Below, one piece after another: positions 37,186 through 45,582 of a stretch of DNA of 64,000 nt; positions within the stretch are counted from its first letter, which is position 1, and each line of letters begins with the position of its first letter. The stretch comes from Rhizobiaceae bacterium (lineage in GTDB: Bacteria; Pseudomonadota; Alphaproteobacteria; Rhizobiales; Rhizobiaceae). A program made the position numbers and the translations under genes. Below the pieces are notes generated by a model that was not told where the DNA came from, searched no databases, and was given only the letters and a program-made list of their open reading frames with translations. The stretch covers positions 1 to 64,000 of the forward strand of contig JAHBYY010000006.1 in the NCBI GenBank assembly GCA_019635715.1, read 5' to 3'.

Positions 37186-38181
37186 TCAGTGGCGGGACTT
37201 CAGAATCTGCAGCACGCCGGCCAGCGTCCGGGCGTCCGGCTCGCCGTCGTCCGCCGGCCGATCCGACGTCAAGGTCGCGATGTGATCGACCTTGTTGTTC
37301 AGGATGACGATGTCTTGGACGCTGCCGAGATCGTAGCCGGAGAAAATCCGGGCGCGATTCGCCATGACATGCTCCACGACGGCGCCTCCGACGCCCCGCT
37401 CCTCCAGCTTCTGGCGGAGCATTTCGAAAAATCCGCTCCCTCCGCCGGCGGCGGGCGCATCGCCGGTCTTCGCCGGCTTCGCCGAACCGGAAGCCGGCTT
37501 GCCGGCGGGTCGCTTCAGGGGAACGACCTTGCCCCCCCGCTCGGGCTTCGGTGCAGGCTTCGACTGCGGCGCGTCGAGTTTGCCGGCGAGTTTGCCCAGC
37601 GCCTTCTCCACATCGTCGAAGGAGACGGTTTTCAGCGCGGAGACGGGCAGGTCCCACCATTTGCTGGCGACAAGGCGGGCGATGACGTCGTCAGGGAACC
37701 TGTAGCGGATGAGGCGGGCCGGCACGCCGCCGACGATCGCGTAGGGCGGAACGTCGTGCGTCACCACTGCGCCGGACGTCACCACGGCGCCGTTGCCGAT
37801 GCTGATGCCGCGCCGCACCGAGACGTGGCTGCCGATCCACACGTCGTTGCCGACGGCCGGGCCCGAGGCACGCGAAATCTTCACCTTGCCGACGCTGTCC
37901 GCATAGTCGGGGAAATGGGCCTTGGCGTTGTGGATCAGCGAGCTGGTGGCGACGTAGTCGACGACCGGGTCGAAAGTGCCGATCTCGCAATACTTTCCGA
38001 CCGAACAGTAGCGGCCGATCGTGGTGCCGTCGTGGATTTTCGTATAGCCGTTGATGATGGTGAAGCGGCCGATCGTGACGCCCGCCTTTATCTCGACCAG
38101 GCCATAGGTGCGAACCGGGACCTCGAGAGCCGCGGCCGGATCGACCAGGGATTTCTTGGAAATGTAGGTGGGCTTTTCCAT
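37186..38181 (-). CDS. Hexapeptide-repeat acyltransferase with A/K/P-rich C-terminal extension
   Basis: Protein of 331 residues. Residues 1-185 form a left-handed beta-helix acyltransferase of the CatB/xenobiotic type (VTIGRFTIINGYTKI, TTIGRYCSVGKYCEIG, GNDVWIGSHVSVRRGISIGNG, VPPYAIVGGVPARLI). Residues 205-255 are Lys/Pro/Ala-rich, and the last 75 residues form a separate helical piece (FFEMLRQKLEERGVGG, DYDLGS-like GYDLGSVQDIVILNNKVDHI). It probably O-acetylates the surface glycan. The ATG is 38181; the frame is open far upstream but that part is antisense-like to gpsA. It lies 152 bases downstream of gpsA. Confidence 0.85.
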   Translation of the reverse strand: MEKPTYISKKSLVDPAAALEVPVRTYGLVEIKAGVTIGRFTIINGYTKIHDGTTIGRYCSVGKYCEIGTFDPVVDYVATSSLIHNAKAHFPDYADSVGKVKISRASGPAVGNDVWIGSHVSVRRGISIGNGAVVTSGAVVTHDVPPYAIVGGVPARLIRYRFPDDVIARLVASKWWDLPVSALKTVSFDDVEKALGKLAGKLDAPQSKPAPKPERGGKVVPLKRPAGKPASGSAKPAKTGDAPAAGGGSGFFEMLRQKLEERGVGGAVVEHVMANRARIFSGYDLGSVQDIVILNNKVDHIATLTSDRPADDGEPDARTLAGVLQILKSRH

Positions 38182-38333
38182 CTGGTTTCCGCAGGACTGC
38201 GTTGCGGCCGTTGCGCAGGCCGGATGCGGCGCCGCGAGGCGGCTCCTTGCTGAACCGCCGGCCGCGTGCAGCCCCACAGTTTCCCGCGGCGCCGAAAAAC
38301 GCAAGCGGGAGCGGCGCTCGCGCGCCGCGGATA

Positions 38334-39311
38334 TCAGTCCTCCGCCTTCACCGGCCGGCTGAGCAGCGACATCCGCGCCTCCTCGAGCGTGATGGTGTTG
38401 GCGATGATCTGCGAGACGACGTCGATGATCGGCGCCTCGATGCCGCGCTCCCGCGCGATCTGCGCCGCGATGCCGACCGTATGCACGCCCTCGGCCAGCT
38501 TGTGCGGCGACTGGGTCTCGCGCTGCCCGAGCATGACGCCATAGGAGAAGTTGCGCGACTTCAGGCTGGAGCAGGTCAGAAACAGGTCGCCCAGCCCTGC
38601 CAGCCCCTGCATGGTCTTCGGCTTTGCGCCGAACACCGTGGCGAAGCGCAGGATCTCCGCATTGCCGCGCGCGATCAGCGCCGCCTCGGCGCTCGTGCCC
38701 ATGTCCATGCCACGGCAGATGCCGACGGCGATCGCGATGATGTTCTTGAGTGCGCCGCCCACCTCGACGCCGGTCACGTCGTCGGAGGCGTAGATGCGGA
38801 ATTCCGGTCCGGAAAGCTCGCCGGCCACGTCGATCGCCATCTGCAGTTCGGGCATCGCCAGCGTCACGGCGGTCGGCTTGCCGGCCGCGACGTCGACGGC
38901 GAAGCTCGGGCCCGAGAGCACGCCACAAATATGGTTGGGCACCGTCTCCGCCAGCAGCCGGCTCGGCAGCAGTCCGCTCTCCCGGTGGATGCCCTTGGCG
39001 CAGTTGATCAGCACGGCGTCCGGGGCGACCAGCTTCTCGATGCGCATGGCGACGTTGTGGACCTGCTGGGTCGGGGCGACGAGGAAGACGAAGCCCGCCT
39101 CATCCAGCGCCTCCTCGATGGAATTCGTCGCGACGAGCTGCTGAGGCAGCGGAATCGCCCCCAGATACTTGGCGTTGGTGTGCGCGACGTTGATTTCCTC
39201 GCACAACGCGGCGTTGCGTCCGAAAAGCTGTGTCTCGTGTCCCTTGCGGGCGAAAACGCAAGCCAGGGCGGTTCCCCAGGCGCCTGCTCCCAGTACGGCG
39301 ATCTTCTTCAA
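38334..39311 (-). CDS. gpsA: NAD(P)-dependent glycerol-3-phosphate dehydrogenase
   Basis: Enzyme of 325 residues that reduces dihydroxyacetone phosphate to sn-glycerol 3-phosphate. GAGAWGTALA is the nucleotide motif, LSGPSFAVDVA and the catalytic Lys in GALKNIIAIAVG are present, and RNFSYGVMLG is the C-terminal signature. It begins with TTG (39311) preceded by AGGAA; no in-frame ATG is available. In many relatives gpsA stands beside tsaD; here it heads the glycerol-phosphate polymer locus, so it may supply CDP-glycerol synthesis, phospholipids or both. Confidence 0.95.
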   Translation of the reverse strand: MKKIAVLGAGAWGTALACVFARKGHETQLFGRNAALCEEINVAHTNAKYLGAIPLPQQLVATNSIEEALDEAGFVFLVAPTQQVHNVAMRIEKLVAPDAVLINCAKGIHRESGLLPSRLLAETVPNHICGVLSGPSFAVDVAAGKPTAVTLAMPELQMAIDVAGELSGPEFRIYASDDVTGVEVGGALKNIIAIAVGICRGMDMGTSAEAALIARGNAEILRFATVFGAKPKTMQGLAGLGDLFLTCSSLKSRNFSYGVMLGQRETQSPHKLAEGVHTVGIAAQIARERGIEAPIIDVVSQIIANTITLEEARMSLLSRPVKAED

Positions 39312-39512
39312 GCGGTTCCTGTCTCCATATGGCGCGGTCGGGGGCGCGTCGGGATGATGCGGCGGTGCGGACGTGAGCAGGAGCCCGATGGTTCATCAGG
39401 ATTGAGCTGCCCTGCCGCGCCCTGAATGGTGAGGGACGTTTGCAGCAGAAACGTGATCACACCGCGCCCTGTCAAGAGCCCGGCCGGCCGTGGCGCATCC
39501 GGTCAGTCCGAG

Positions 39513-40535
39513 CTACCGCAGCAGGAAACCGCGGCCCAATGCGTCGTCCTGTTCGACGGTGAAACGCGAGGCGCCCGAATAGTATGCCCTGCCCCCGACT
39601 TCGACCCGCACGCAATCGAAGCGGCCGCTGCGCTCCGCGGCGACGGCCCGGGCGGTGAACACAGCGCCGGTGATGCTTTCGAAGCGTCTCGCCTCGCCGA
39701 TGCGGGCCTCGCCGCGCGCCACCTGAAGCGCGATGCGCGCCGACACGCCGCTGCCGGTCGGGCTGCGGTCGACCTCCCGCTCGGCGAAGACGCAGACATT
39801 GCGGCTGGGCACATCCGAGCCGTCCCCGCCGTCCGTCAGGATCGTGCCATAGAGGAAGGCGAGGTCGGGATCGTCGGGATGCTCCAGCGGCATCGCGGCA
39901 GCGGTCGCCTTGGTGATCCGGTCGGCGATCTCGACGATGTCGGCAAGCCGCGAGGCCTTCAGGTCGAGGCCGACGGTCGAAGCCGGCAGCACGGCATAGA
40001 AGGCGCCGCCGTAGCCGATGTCCAGCCGCACCGCTCCGAGGCCCGCAACGTCGACGACGGCATCGCGTGCGAAGGCGAAGGAAGGAACGCTTTCGAAGGA
40101 GACGGCGCCGGTGCGCGGCCTGCCGCCGGCACTGTCGACCTCGACCCGCACGCGCACCAGCCCGCAGGGGCATTGCAATCCGAACTCGGTGACGGGCGAG
40201 ACGGCCGCGACGATGCCATGGTCGACCGCATAGCGCCCGAGCGCGACGGTGGCGTGACCGCACATGGTCGAATAGCCTTCGTTGTGGATGAACAGCACCG
40301 CCATGTCGGCGCCGGGCAGATCCGGCGCGACCGGGATCACGCCATACATGTCGTAGTGGCCGCGCGGCTCGAAGATGATGAGCTTGCGCAGATGGTCGAG
40401 ATGCTCGCGCGCATGGCGCCGCTTGTCGAGGATCGTCCGACCGGGGATCGGCGGGTAGCCCGCCGTGACGATGCGCACCGGCTCGCCGCCGGTATGCATC
40501 TCGACCGTCTCGATCGCCCCATCGAACTCGTCCAT
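39513..40535 (-). CDS. lhpH: trans-3-hydroxy-L-proline dehydratase (proline racemase superfamily)
   Basis: Protein of 340 residues in the proline racemase fold. The first catalytic site keeps Cys92 (MCGHATVALG). The second is Thr260 in DRSPTGSG, where racemases and 4-hydroxyproline epimerases have Cys. Cys/Thr pairs mark trans-3-hydroxy-L-proline dehydratase, which dehydrates its substrate to pyrroline-2-carboxylate; the remaining step needs a reductase not seen here. GGAGG precedes ATG 40535. It is separated from gpsA by 200 bases with no obvious terminator. Confidence 0.87.
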   Translation of the reverse strand: MDEFDGAIETVEMHTGGEPVRIVTAGYPPIPGRTILDKRRHAREHLDHLRKLIIFEPRGHYDMYGVIPVAPDLPGADMAVLFIHNEGYSTMCGHATVALGRYAVDHGIVAAVSPVTEFGLQCPCGLVRVRVEVDSAGGRPRTGAVSFESVPSFAFARDAVVDVAGLGAVRLDIGYGGAFYAVLPASTVGLDLKASRLADIVEIADRITKATAAAMPLEHPDDPDLAFLYGTILTDGGDGSDVPSRNVCVFAEREVDRSPTGSGVSARIALQVARGEARIGEARRFESITGAVFTARAVAAERSGRFDCVRVEVGGRAYYSGASRFTVEQDDALGRGFLLR

Positions 40536-40648
40536 CCCGTCCTCCCGATCCAGCCGGCGCCGCGCAGTCTCGCTGCGCGCGCCCCGATCGTGCAAGCGGC
40601 CAGCACGAAAACTTCGCGCCGACCGCTTGTTCCAGGACGCTCGGAGCC

Positions 40649-40814
40649 TAGGCCCTGTGGACGGTCAGCGATTGGGCGTGGCGCGTGCCGAATTTGGCGG
40701 CTGGGGAGGCGAGCCGGCCGAGATGGTGTCTACCCACCATGAGGGCGGCTCAACGAACTCAGGGGGCAAATTCGGCACGCGCCACGCCCAATCGCTAACC
40801 GTCCACAGGGCCTA
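40649..40814. mobile_element. MITE-like element with 47-bp terminal inverted repeats
   Basis: Arms 40649-40695 and 40768-40814 match in 46 of 47 positions as reverse complements and start TAGGCCCTGTGGACGG. The 72-base centre has no gene. The ends read TA-GGCCCTG ... CAGGGCC-TA, consistent with a TA target duplication as left by IS630/Tc1-like or IS5-like elements. The right arm supplies the stop codon (TAG at 40812-40814) of the GNAT gene, so insertion may have trimmed its 3' end. Confidence 0.8.
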
Positions 40815-41108
40815 ACCTTTGAGCACGTCGGCCCATTCGGGATGCCGGCGGAACTGCGCGTTGGCGAACGGGCAGAGCGGCATGATCTTCTTGCCGGAGA
40901 CGCGCGCATCCTCGACGGCGCGGGCAACGAGGCGAACGCCGACACCCTGGCCGCGGAACGCGTCGGGCACCAATGTATGATCGATGATGATCAGATGGTC
41001 GCCGGCACGGGTGAAGGTCATCTCGGCTTCGGCGTCGCCCGCCCGGTGGACGTAGCGACCCTTGGAGCCGAAATCCTCGAACACGATGTCGTCTTTGGTC
41101 TCAGTCAT
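40812..41108 (-). CDS. GNAT-family N-acetyltransferase (YjdJ-like)
   Basis: Short acetyltransferase-like protein of 98 residues, typical of the small YjdJ/GTL3B group, which have the acetyl-CoA motif but little else. HTLVPDAFRGQGVGVRLVARAVEDAR (residues 44-69) is the A motif and IMPLCPFANAQFRRHPEW near 75-92 is the family C-terminus. Substrate unknown. Its start overlaps the hydrolase stop by eight bases, so it is translationally coupled as the third gene of the mhqO-like operon. The stop codon lies inside the hairpin element. Confidence 0.85.
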   Translation of the reverse strand: MTETKDDIVFEDFGSKGRYVHRAGDAEAEMTFTRAGDHLIIIDHTLVPDAFRGQGVGVRLVARAVEDARVSGKKIMPLCPFANAQFRRHPEWADVLKG

Positions 41109-41730
41109 TTGACGTCTCCGCCTTCATGGTTTCGAGAAACATGCGGATGGCCTCGATCTCGCTCGGCCGGGCCTCGTGCCCGCCGTCATGCCATTCCAGC
41201 ATCACCTCCGCCCCGGCGGCGCGCAAGCCGTCGGCGAGCCGGTCGGTGAGGGCCGGAGGGCAGATCGGATCGCGCCGCCCCGCGGTGATCAGCACGCGGC
41301 GTCCCGCCACGCCGCCGTCTATCTTGGGATTGAACGGGATCAGCGGGTGCATCAGGATCGCCGCGTCGAACAGCGAGGGCCGGGAAAACAGCACGGAAGC
41401 CAGGATGTTGGCCCCGTTGGAGTAGCCGAGGCCGACGACCCGCGACGGCTTGGCGGCTTCCACGTGTGCCGCCACGAACTCCGCCATCTTGCCCGTCGCC
41501 CGGGCGAGGTCGGCCATGTCGTAGACCCCCTCGCCGGTTCGCCGGAAGAAGCGCGCGGCCCCGCCCTCCGAGACGTCGCCGCGCGGCGAGACCACGCCGG
41601 CGCCCGGCATGAGGTCGCCGGCCAGCCCCAGCAACTGGCGCTCGTCGCCGCCCGTGCCGTGAAAGGCGAAGACCAGCGGGCCGCCCGGCGGTCCGGGCCG
41701 GTGCTGGTGGATGTAGCCTTGCGTGCTCAC
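41101..41730 (-). CDS. Alpha/beta hydrolase, phospholipase/carboxylesterase (MhqD-like)
   Basis: Serine hydrolase of 209 residues. The catalytic triad is readable as Ser104 in LGYSNGAN, Asp in GRRDPICPP near 155, and His in DGGHEA near 190. The oxyanion segment is HGTGGDE near 24. The start is GTG 41730 with GAGGAG upstream. With the preceding ring-cleaving-dioxygenase-like gene (12 bases away) it mirrors the Bacillus mhqO/mhqD pair, which deals with quinones and electrophiles. No MhqR-type regulator is next to it. Confidence 0.87.
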   Translation of the reverse strand: MSTQGYIHQHRPGPPGGPLVFAFHGTGGDERQLLGLAGDLMPGAGVVSPRGDVSEGGAARFFRRTGEGVYDMADLARATGKMAEFVAAHVEAAKPSRVVGLGYSNGANILASVLFSRPSLFDAAILMHPLIPFNPKIDGGVAGRRVLITAGRRDPICPPALTDRLADGLRAAGAEVMLEWHDGGHEARPSEIEAIRMFLETMKAETSND

Positions 41731-41741
41731 CGTTCGTCTCC

Positions 41742-42674
41742 TCATCCTTCCAGCGGCTGCAGGTGCTTTTCGAGATAGGGGCGCAGATGGGCGTGCTGCG
41801 CCGGCAGCTTCAGCGCCTGCCCGAGATGCGCGGTGTCCTCGTCGCGATCGAAGCCGGGCTCGTTCGTGGCGATCTCGAACAGCACGCCACCCGGCGTGCG
41901 GAAATAGATCGCCCAGAAATAGTCGCGGTCGATGACCGGCGTGACATGGTAGCCGGTGTCGAGCAGGGCCTTGCGGACCTCGAGCTGCTTCGCCCGGTTC
42001 TCCACGGCGAACGCGATGTGGTGCACCGAACCGGCGCCGAGATCGGCGGGCCGGGCGCCCGGGACCGTCTCGATGTCGATCACATGCGCGCCGTTGCCCT
42101 TGTCGATCGACAGCCGCGTCAATGCGCCCGCCCGGTCGACGACTTCGTAGCCCATGAACTTCAACAGCTCTTCGGTGGCACCGCCGTCGCGCAGCCGCAA
42201 CGACGCCGAATGGAAGCCGCGAATGGCCTCGTCCGGGCCGACGCCGCCGCCGGTCCACGGCGCCCGCCCGTCCGCCGCATCTTCGACCAGGGCGAAACCG
42301 TCCTTGTCCGGTCCCTCGAACCGCAGGGCGTCGCTGCCGAAACGAGCTTCGCGGGACAGGCCGCCGACCTTCAGCTCGCCGAGACGCCGTTCCCAATAGC
42401 CCAGACTGCCATGCGGCACGGAGAACACCGTCGTCCCGACTTCGCCGGTGCCGGGCCGGCCCTGGCCGATATTGGGGAACGGGAAATAGGTCATGACGGA
42501 GCCGGGCGTGCCCACCTCGTCGCCGTAATAGAGATGATAGACATCCGGCGCGTCGAAATTGACGGTGGTCTTGACGCGACGCAGTCCGAGCGTGTCGGTG
42601 AAGAACCGGTTGTTGGCGCGCGCATCGCTTGCCATCGACGTGACGTGATGGAGACCCTTGATCTGGTCGATCAT
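41742..42674 (-). CDS. Ring-cleaving dioxygenase / glyoxalase-family protein (MhqO-like)
   Basis: Vicinal-oxygen-chelate protein of 310 residues made of two glyoxalase-type modules (about 5-130 and 150-285). HHVTSMASDARANNRFF gives the first His and VHHIAFAV near 215 the second; the Glu is in TPGGVLFEIATNEPGF near 255. Such MhqO/LinE-like proteins are linked to hydroquinone and catechol detoxification. ATG 42674 follows AAGGGAG. It is first in a three-gene operon with the esterase and the GNAT gene, divergent from the sulfatase. Confidence 0.9.
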   Translation of the reverse strand: MIDQIKGLHHVTSMASDARANNRFFTDTLGLRRVKTTVNFDAPDVYHLYYGDEVGTPGSVMTYFPFPNIGQGRPGTGEVGTTVFSVPHGSLGYWERRLGELKVGGLSREARFGSDALRFEGPDKDGFALVEDAADGRAPWTGGGVGPDEAIRGFHSASLRLRDGGATEELLKFMGYEVVDRAGALTRLSIDKGNGAHVIDIETVPGARPADLGAGSVHHIAFAVENRAKQLEVRKALLDTGYHVTPVIDRDYFWAIYFRTPGGVLFEIATNEPGFDRDEDTAHLGQALKLPAQHAHLRPYLEKHLQPLEG

Positions 42675-42835
42675 TGTCGTGCTCCCTTGTTTGCGACGGC
42701 CACTCCCTGCGGCCGTGTTGGCGACAATGTCGGTGATGGATGGCCACTCCGGAAGCCGGCAGACAGAGAATGGATTGTTCACTCACGATTGACGAATTGA
42801 ACAGATCGTTCAACGTAAAGAGAGACCAAAAATCG

Positions 42836-44359
42836 ATGTCGCGGCGCCCGAACGTCCTCTTCATCACCTGCGACCAGTGGCGGGGGGATTGTCTGTCGGC
42901 GGCCGGCCATCCCGTGGTCCGCACCCCCAACGCCGACGCGCTGGCGCGCGAAGGCACGCTGTTCGCCCGGCACTATGCCGGCGCGGCCCCCTGCTCGCCG
43001 GCCCGCGCCTGCATCTACACCGGACGCTACCAGATGACGAACCGGGTCTGCCGCAACGGTTCGCCCCTCGACGCGCGCTTCGGCAACGTCGCGCTGGCGG
43101 CGCGCGCCCTCGGCTACGACCCGACGCTGTTCGGCTACACCGACGTTTCGCCGGACCCGCGCGCCCATGCCCCCGGCGATCCCGTTCTGACCAGCTACGA
43201 AGGCGTCCTGCCCGGCTTCACCGTCCGCCAGTTGCTGCCGGAGCATCAGAAGCCCTGGCTGTCCTGGTTGCGCGCCCAGGGCGTCCATGCGCCGCCGTTT
43301 CCAGATGTCCATCGTCCGGTCCGCTCCGCCGGGGAGGTCTCGTCAGCCCCGCCGATCTATACGCGGCGGCAGACGCCGGCGGCGTTTCTGGTGGCGGAGT
43401 TCACGCGCTGGCTCGGAGAACAGGATGCGGCGCGCCCCTGGTTCGCGCACCTCTCCTTCATCTCGCCGCACCCGCCCTACATCGCACCCGAGCCGTTCAA
43501 CACCATGTACGACCCGGATGACGGGCCGGACTTCCGACGGGCCGGCCGGTGGCAGGACGAATGCGCCACCCACCCCTGGCTTGCCGATCATCTGGAGCGG
43601 CAGAAGAGGTCGAAATTCATCCCCGGCGCGAAAGGGCGGCTGCGCGGCTGGACCGAGAAGGAGTTCCGGACCATCCGGGCTATCTACTACGGCATGATCT
43701 CGGAGATCGACGACAAGCTGGGGCAGCTCTGGTCGACGCTGCGTCGCAGCGGTGCCTGGGAGGACACCGTCGTCGTGCTCACCTCCGACCACGGCGAAAT
43801 GATGGGCGATCATTTCATGCTCGGCAAGGGCGGCTATTTCGACGGCAGCTATCACGTCCCGCTGGTGATCCGCGTCCCCGGCGCGACCGGCAGCCGCAGG
43901 GTCGATGCCTTCACCGAGGCGGTGGACATCAAGCCGACCCTCATCGACCTGATGGGCGGCACGCCTCCAGCCTGGCTGGACGGCCGCTCGCTGGCGCCGC
44001 TGCTGGGGCGGTCGGTCGAAGGATGGCGCGACTGCGCCCATTGGGAATTCGACTTCCGCGCCCTCGGCAAGCCGGAAGGCCGGCTGGGCCTCTCGCCACG
44101 CGACTCCAGCCTTGCCGTGATCCGCTCGGACACCTTCAAATACGTTCATTTCGGCGGCGGTCTGCCGCCCCTCCTGTTCGACATGGCACAGGATCCCGGC
44201 GAACTGCGCAATCTCGCCGGCGACCCCACCTATCGGCTCGAGAGGCTGGCGCTTGCCGAAAAGATGCTGGCCTGGCGGTCGGCCCATCTGGACCAGACGC
44301 TGGCGTTCATCGAACTGACCGAGACCGGCCCGCGCGGTCCGGCCTGGCCTGCCGCGTGA
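42836..44359 (+). CDS. Sulfatase / phosphonate monoester hydrolase family protein
   Basis: Alkaline-phosphatase-superfamily hydrolase of 507 residues. The formylglycine motif is Cys53 in PCSPARA (C-x-P-x-R), so an FGE or anaerobic maturase is required. Metal residues lie in FITCDQWRGD at the start and in LTSDHGEMMGDH near 322. Segments FGYTDVSPDPR and SFISPHPPY resemble rhizobial phosphonate monoester hydrolase more than choline sulfatase; both activities occur in the family. No signal peptide is seen. I take ATG 42836 (MSRRPNVLFIT); an upstream in-frame ATG at 42770 would add an unconserved segment. Confidence 0.88.
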   Translation: MSRRPNVLFITCDQWRGDCLSAAGHPVVRTPNADALAREGTLFARHYAGAAPCSPARACIYTGRYQMTNRVCRNGSPLDARFGNVALAARALGYDPTLFGYTDVSPDPRAHAPGDPVLTSYEGVLPGFTVRQLLPEHQKPWLSWLRAQGVHAPPFPDVHRPVRSAGEVSSAPPIYTRRQTPAAFLVAEFTRWLGEQDAARPWFAHLSFISPHPPYIAPEPFNTMYDPDDGPDFRRAGRWQDECATHPWLADHLERQKRSKFIPGAKGRLRGWTEKEFRTIRAIYYGMISEIDDKLGQLWSTLRRSGAWEDTVVVLTSDHGEMMGDHFMLGKGGYFDGSYHVPLVIRVPGATGSRRVDAFTEAVDIKPTLIDLMGGTPPAWLDGRSLAPLLGRSVEGWRDCAHWEFDFRALGKPEGRLGLSPRDSSLAVIRSDTFKYVHFGGGLPPLLFDMAQDPGELRNLAGDPTYRLERLALAEKMLAWRSAHLDQTLAFIELTETGPRGPAWPAA

Positions 44360-44376
44360 CGGACAGCGCAAAGCAG

Positions 44377-44404
44377 AAGGGCCGCGCCGGCCGGCGCGAC
44401 CCTT
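44377..44404. terminator. Bidirectional terminator between sulfatase and PRC-barrel genes
   Basis: AAGGG-c-CGCGCCGG/CCGGCGCG-a-CCCTT forms a long stem between two convergent genes. T-runs on either side are short. Confidence 0.65.
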
Positions 44405-44434
44405 CGAGGTCGAAGGCGATACGGCCCTACGGCC

Positions 44435-45403
44435 TTACGGGATCATGATGCGCTGCTCGTCGCGCTTTTCCGCCCAGGTCGACTTGTCGTAGGTGGCGGC
44501 GGCGTCGAGCTGCTCCTTGGTCAGGTTCGTGTAGAGATAGGTCTTGCCGTTGCCGTCGGTCATGAAGGCCAGCCTGTCCATGCCGACCGCCACTTCCTTC
44601 TCGCCGATCCCGAGGAAGCCGCCGACATCGATGATCACCGCGTCGACCTTGCCGTCCTGCGTCAGGATGACGTCGCCGATCTCGCCGACATTCGCATCGT
44701 CGGCGCCATACACCGTCGTGCCGACGATCTCCTCGGAGCGGATGTCTCCGGCCGGCATCTCCTTGAGGGTGGACTTGTCGATGGCGCTCGTCTGGGTCTG
44801 GTCGGGTGCCGCGGCCGGATCGTCGGCCGGAGCCGTGGCGGTCGTGTCGTCGGCCGGTGCAGCCGGGGCTTCGGCGGCCTGGTCCGCCGGAGCCGGGGCG
44901 GCAGCCGTGCCGTCGGCCGGCGCGGGTGCCATCGCATTCGTGTCGCCCGCCGGAGCCGCCGGGGCTGCCGCCAAGGCAGGCTCATAGGGGCGCCGGTCGA
45001 ACTCGGCCAGGGCCTGCAACTGATCCTTGGTGGCGTTCACCACGATCCAGCGGTCGCCATCCTTCTCCGCCCACGAAATGTCGGCAAAATTCAGCGCCAC
45101 GTTCTTTTGGCCCAATCCGAGGAAGCCGCCGACGCCGACGACGACGGCTTCGATCTGGCCGCTGGACCCGATCACCACATCGTTGACGCTGCCGATGTTT
45201 TCGGCCTCCTCGCCGGTGCCGTTGTAGACGGTCTCACCGATAAGCTTGCTGGCCAGGAAGCCGTCGGCCTTCTCGACCGGAGCCTGGGCGGCGTCGGTCA
45301 TCGGCGCCGGTTCCGCCGGAGCGGGAGCGGTGGTTTCCTGGGCGTAGGCCGATCCGGCCAGCAGCGCCACGACGGCGGTGGTAGTCAGAAGTTTGTAGAA
45401 CAT
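44435..45403 (-). CDS. Exported protein with two PRC-barrel domains
   Basis: Protein of 322 residues with a signal peptide (MFYKLLTTTAVVALLAGSAYA, cut after the final AYA). Two PRC-barrel domains occupy about 50-140 and 225-310; each has the ENIGSVNDVVI/NVGEIGDVIL and VGVGGFLGLGQK/VDVGGFLGIGEK-like repeats, so the gene arose by internal duplication. An Ala/Pro/Asp-rich linker of about 65 residues joins them. Periplasmic PRC-barrel proteins are frequent general stress response targets in Hyphomicrobiales. An EcfG-type promoter lies about 90 bases upstream of ATG 45403, which has GAGGAG before it. Confidence 0.87.
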   Translation of the reverse strand: MFYKLLTTTAVVALLAGSAYAQETTAPAPAEPAPMTDAAQAPVEKADGFLASKLIGETVYNGTGEEAENIGSVNDVVIGSSGQIEAVVVGVGGFLGLGQKNVALNFADISWAEKDGDRWIVVNATKDQLQALAEFDRRPYEPALAAAPAAPAGDTNAMAPAPADGTAAAPAPADQAAEAPAAPADDTTATAPADDPAAAPDQTQTSAIDKSTLKEMPAGDIRSEEIVGTTVYGADDANVGEIGDVILTQDGKVDAVIIDVGGFLGIGEKEVAVGMDRLAFMTDGNGKTYLYTNLTKEQLDAAATYDKSTWAEKRDEQRIMIP

Positions 45404-45492
45404 GCTAGTCTCTCCTCGTGCATCTGATTGCGCTGGCCGCGCCCGGCCCGATCCGTCGCAGGGGAATGCCGGGCGCGGCATCACAATCGGCA

Positions 45493-45517
45493 AACGCCAA
45501 GGCCCTGCTTCGGTTCC
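45493..45517 (-). promoter_or_regulatory. EcfG promoter of the PRC-barrel gene
   Basis: On the minus strand GGAAC-N16-CGTT, an exact match to the alphaproteobacterial general stress sigma factor consensus, 90 bases upstream of the start codon. Confidence 0.85.
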
Positions 45518-45582
45518 CCAGGATCTGGCCGCTTGCGCCGGAAGGCGCGTTTTCGAACGGCTCGCAAAAGGCCGGCACCCTC

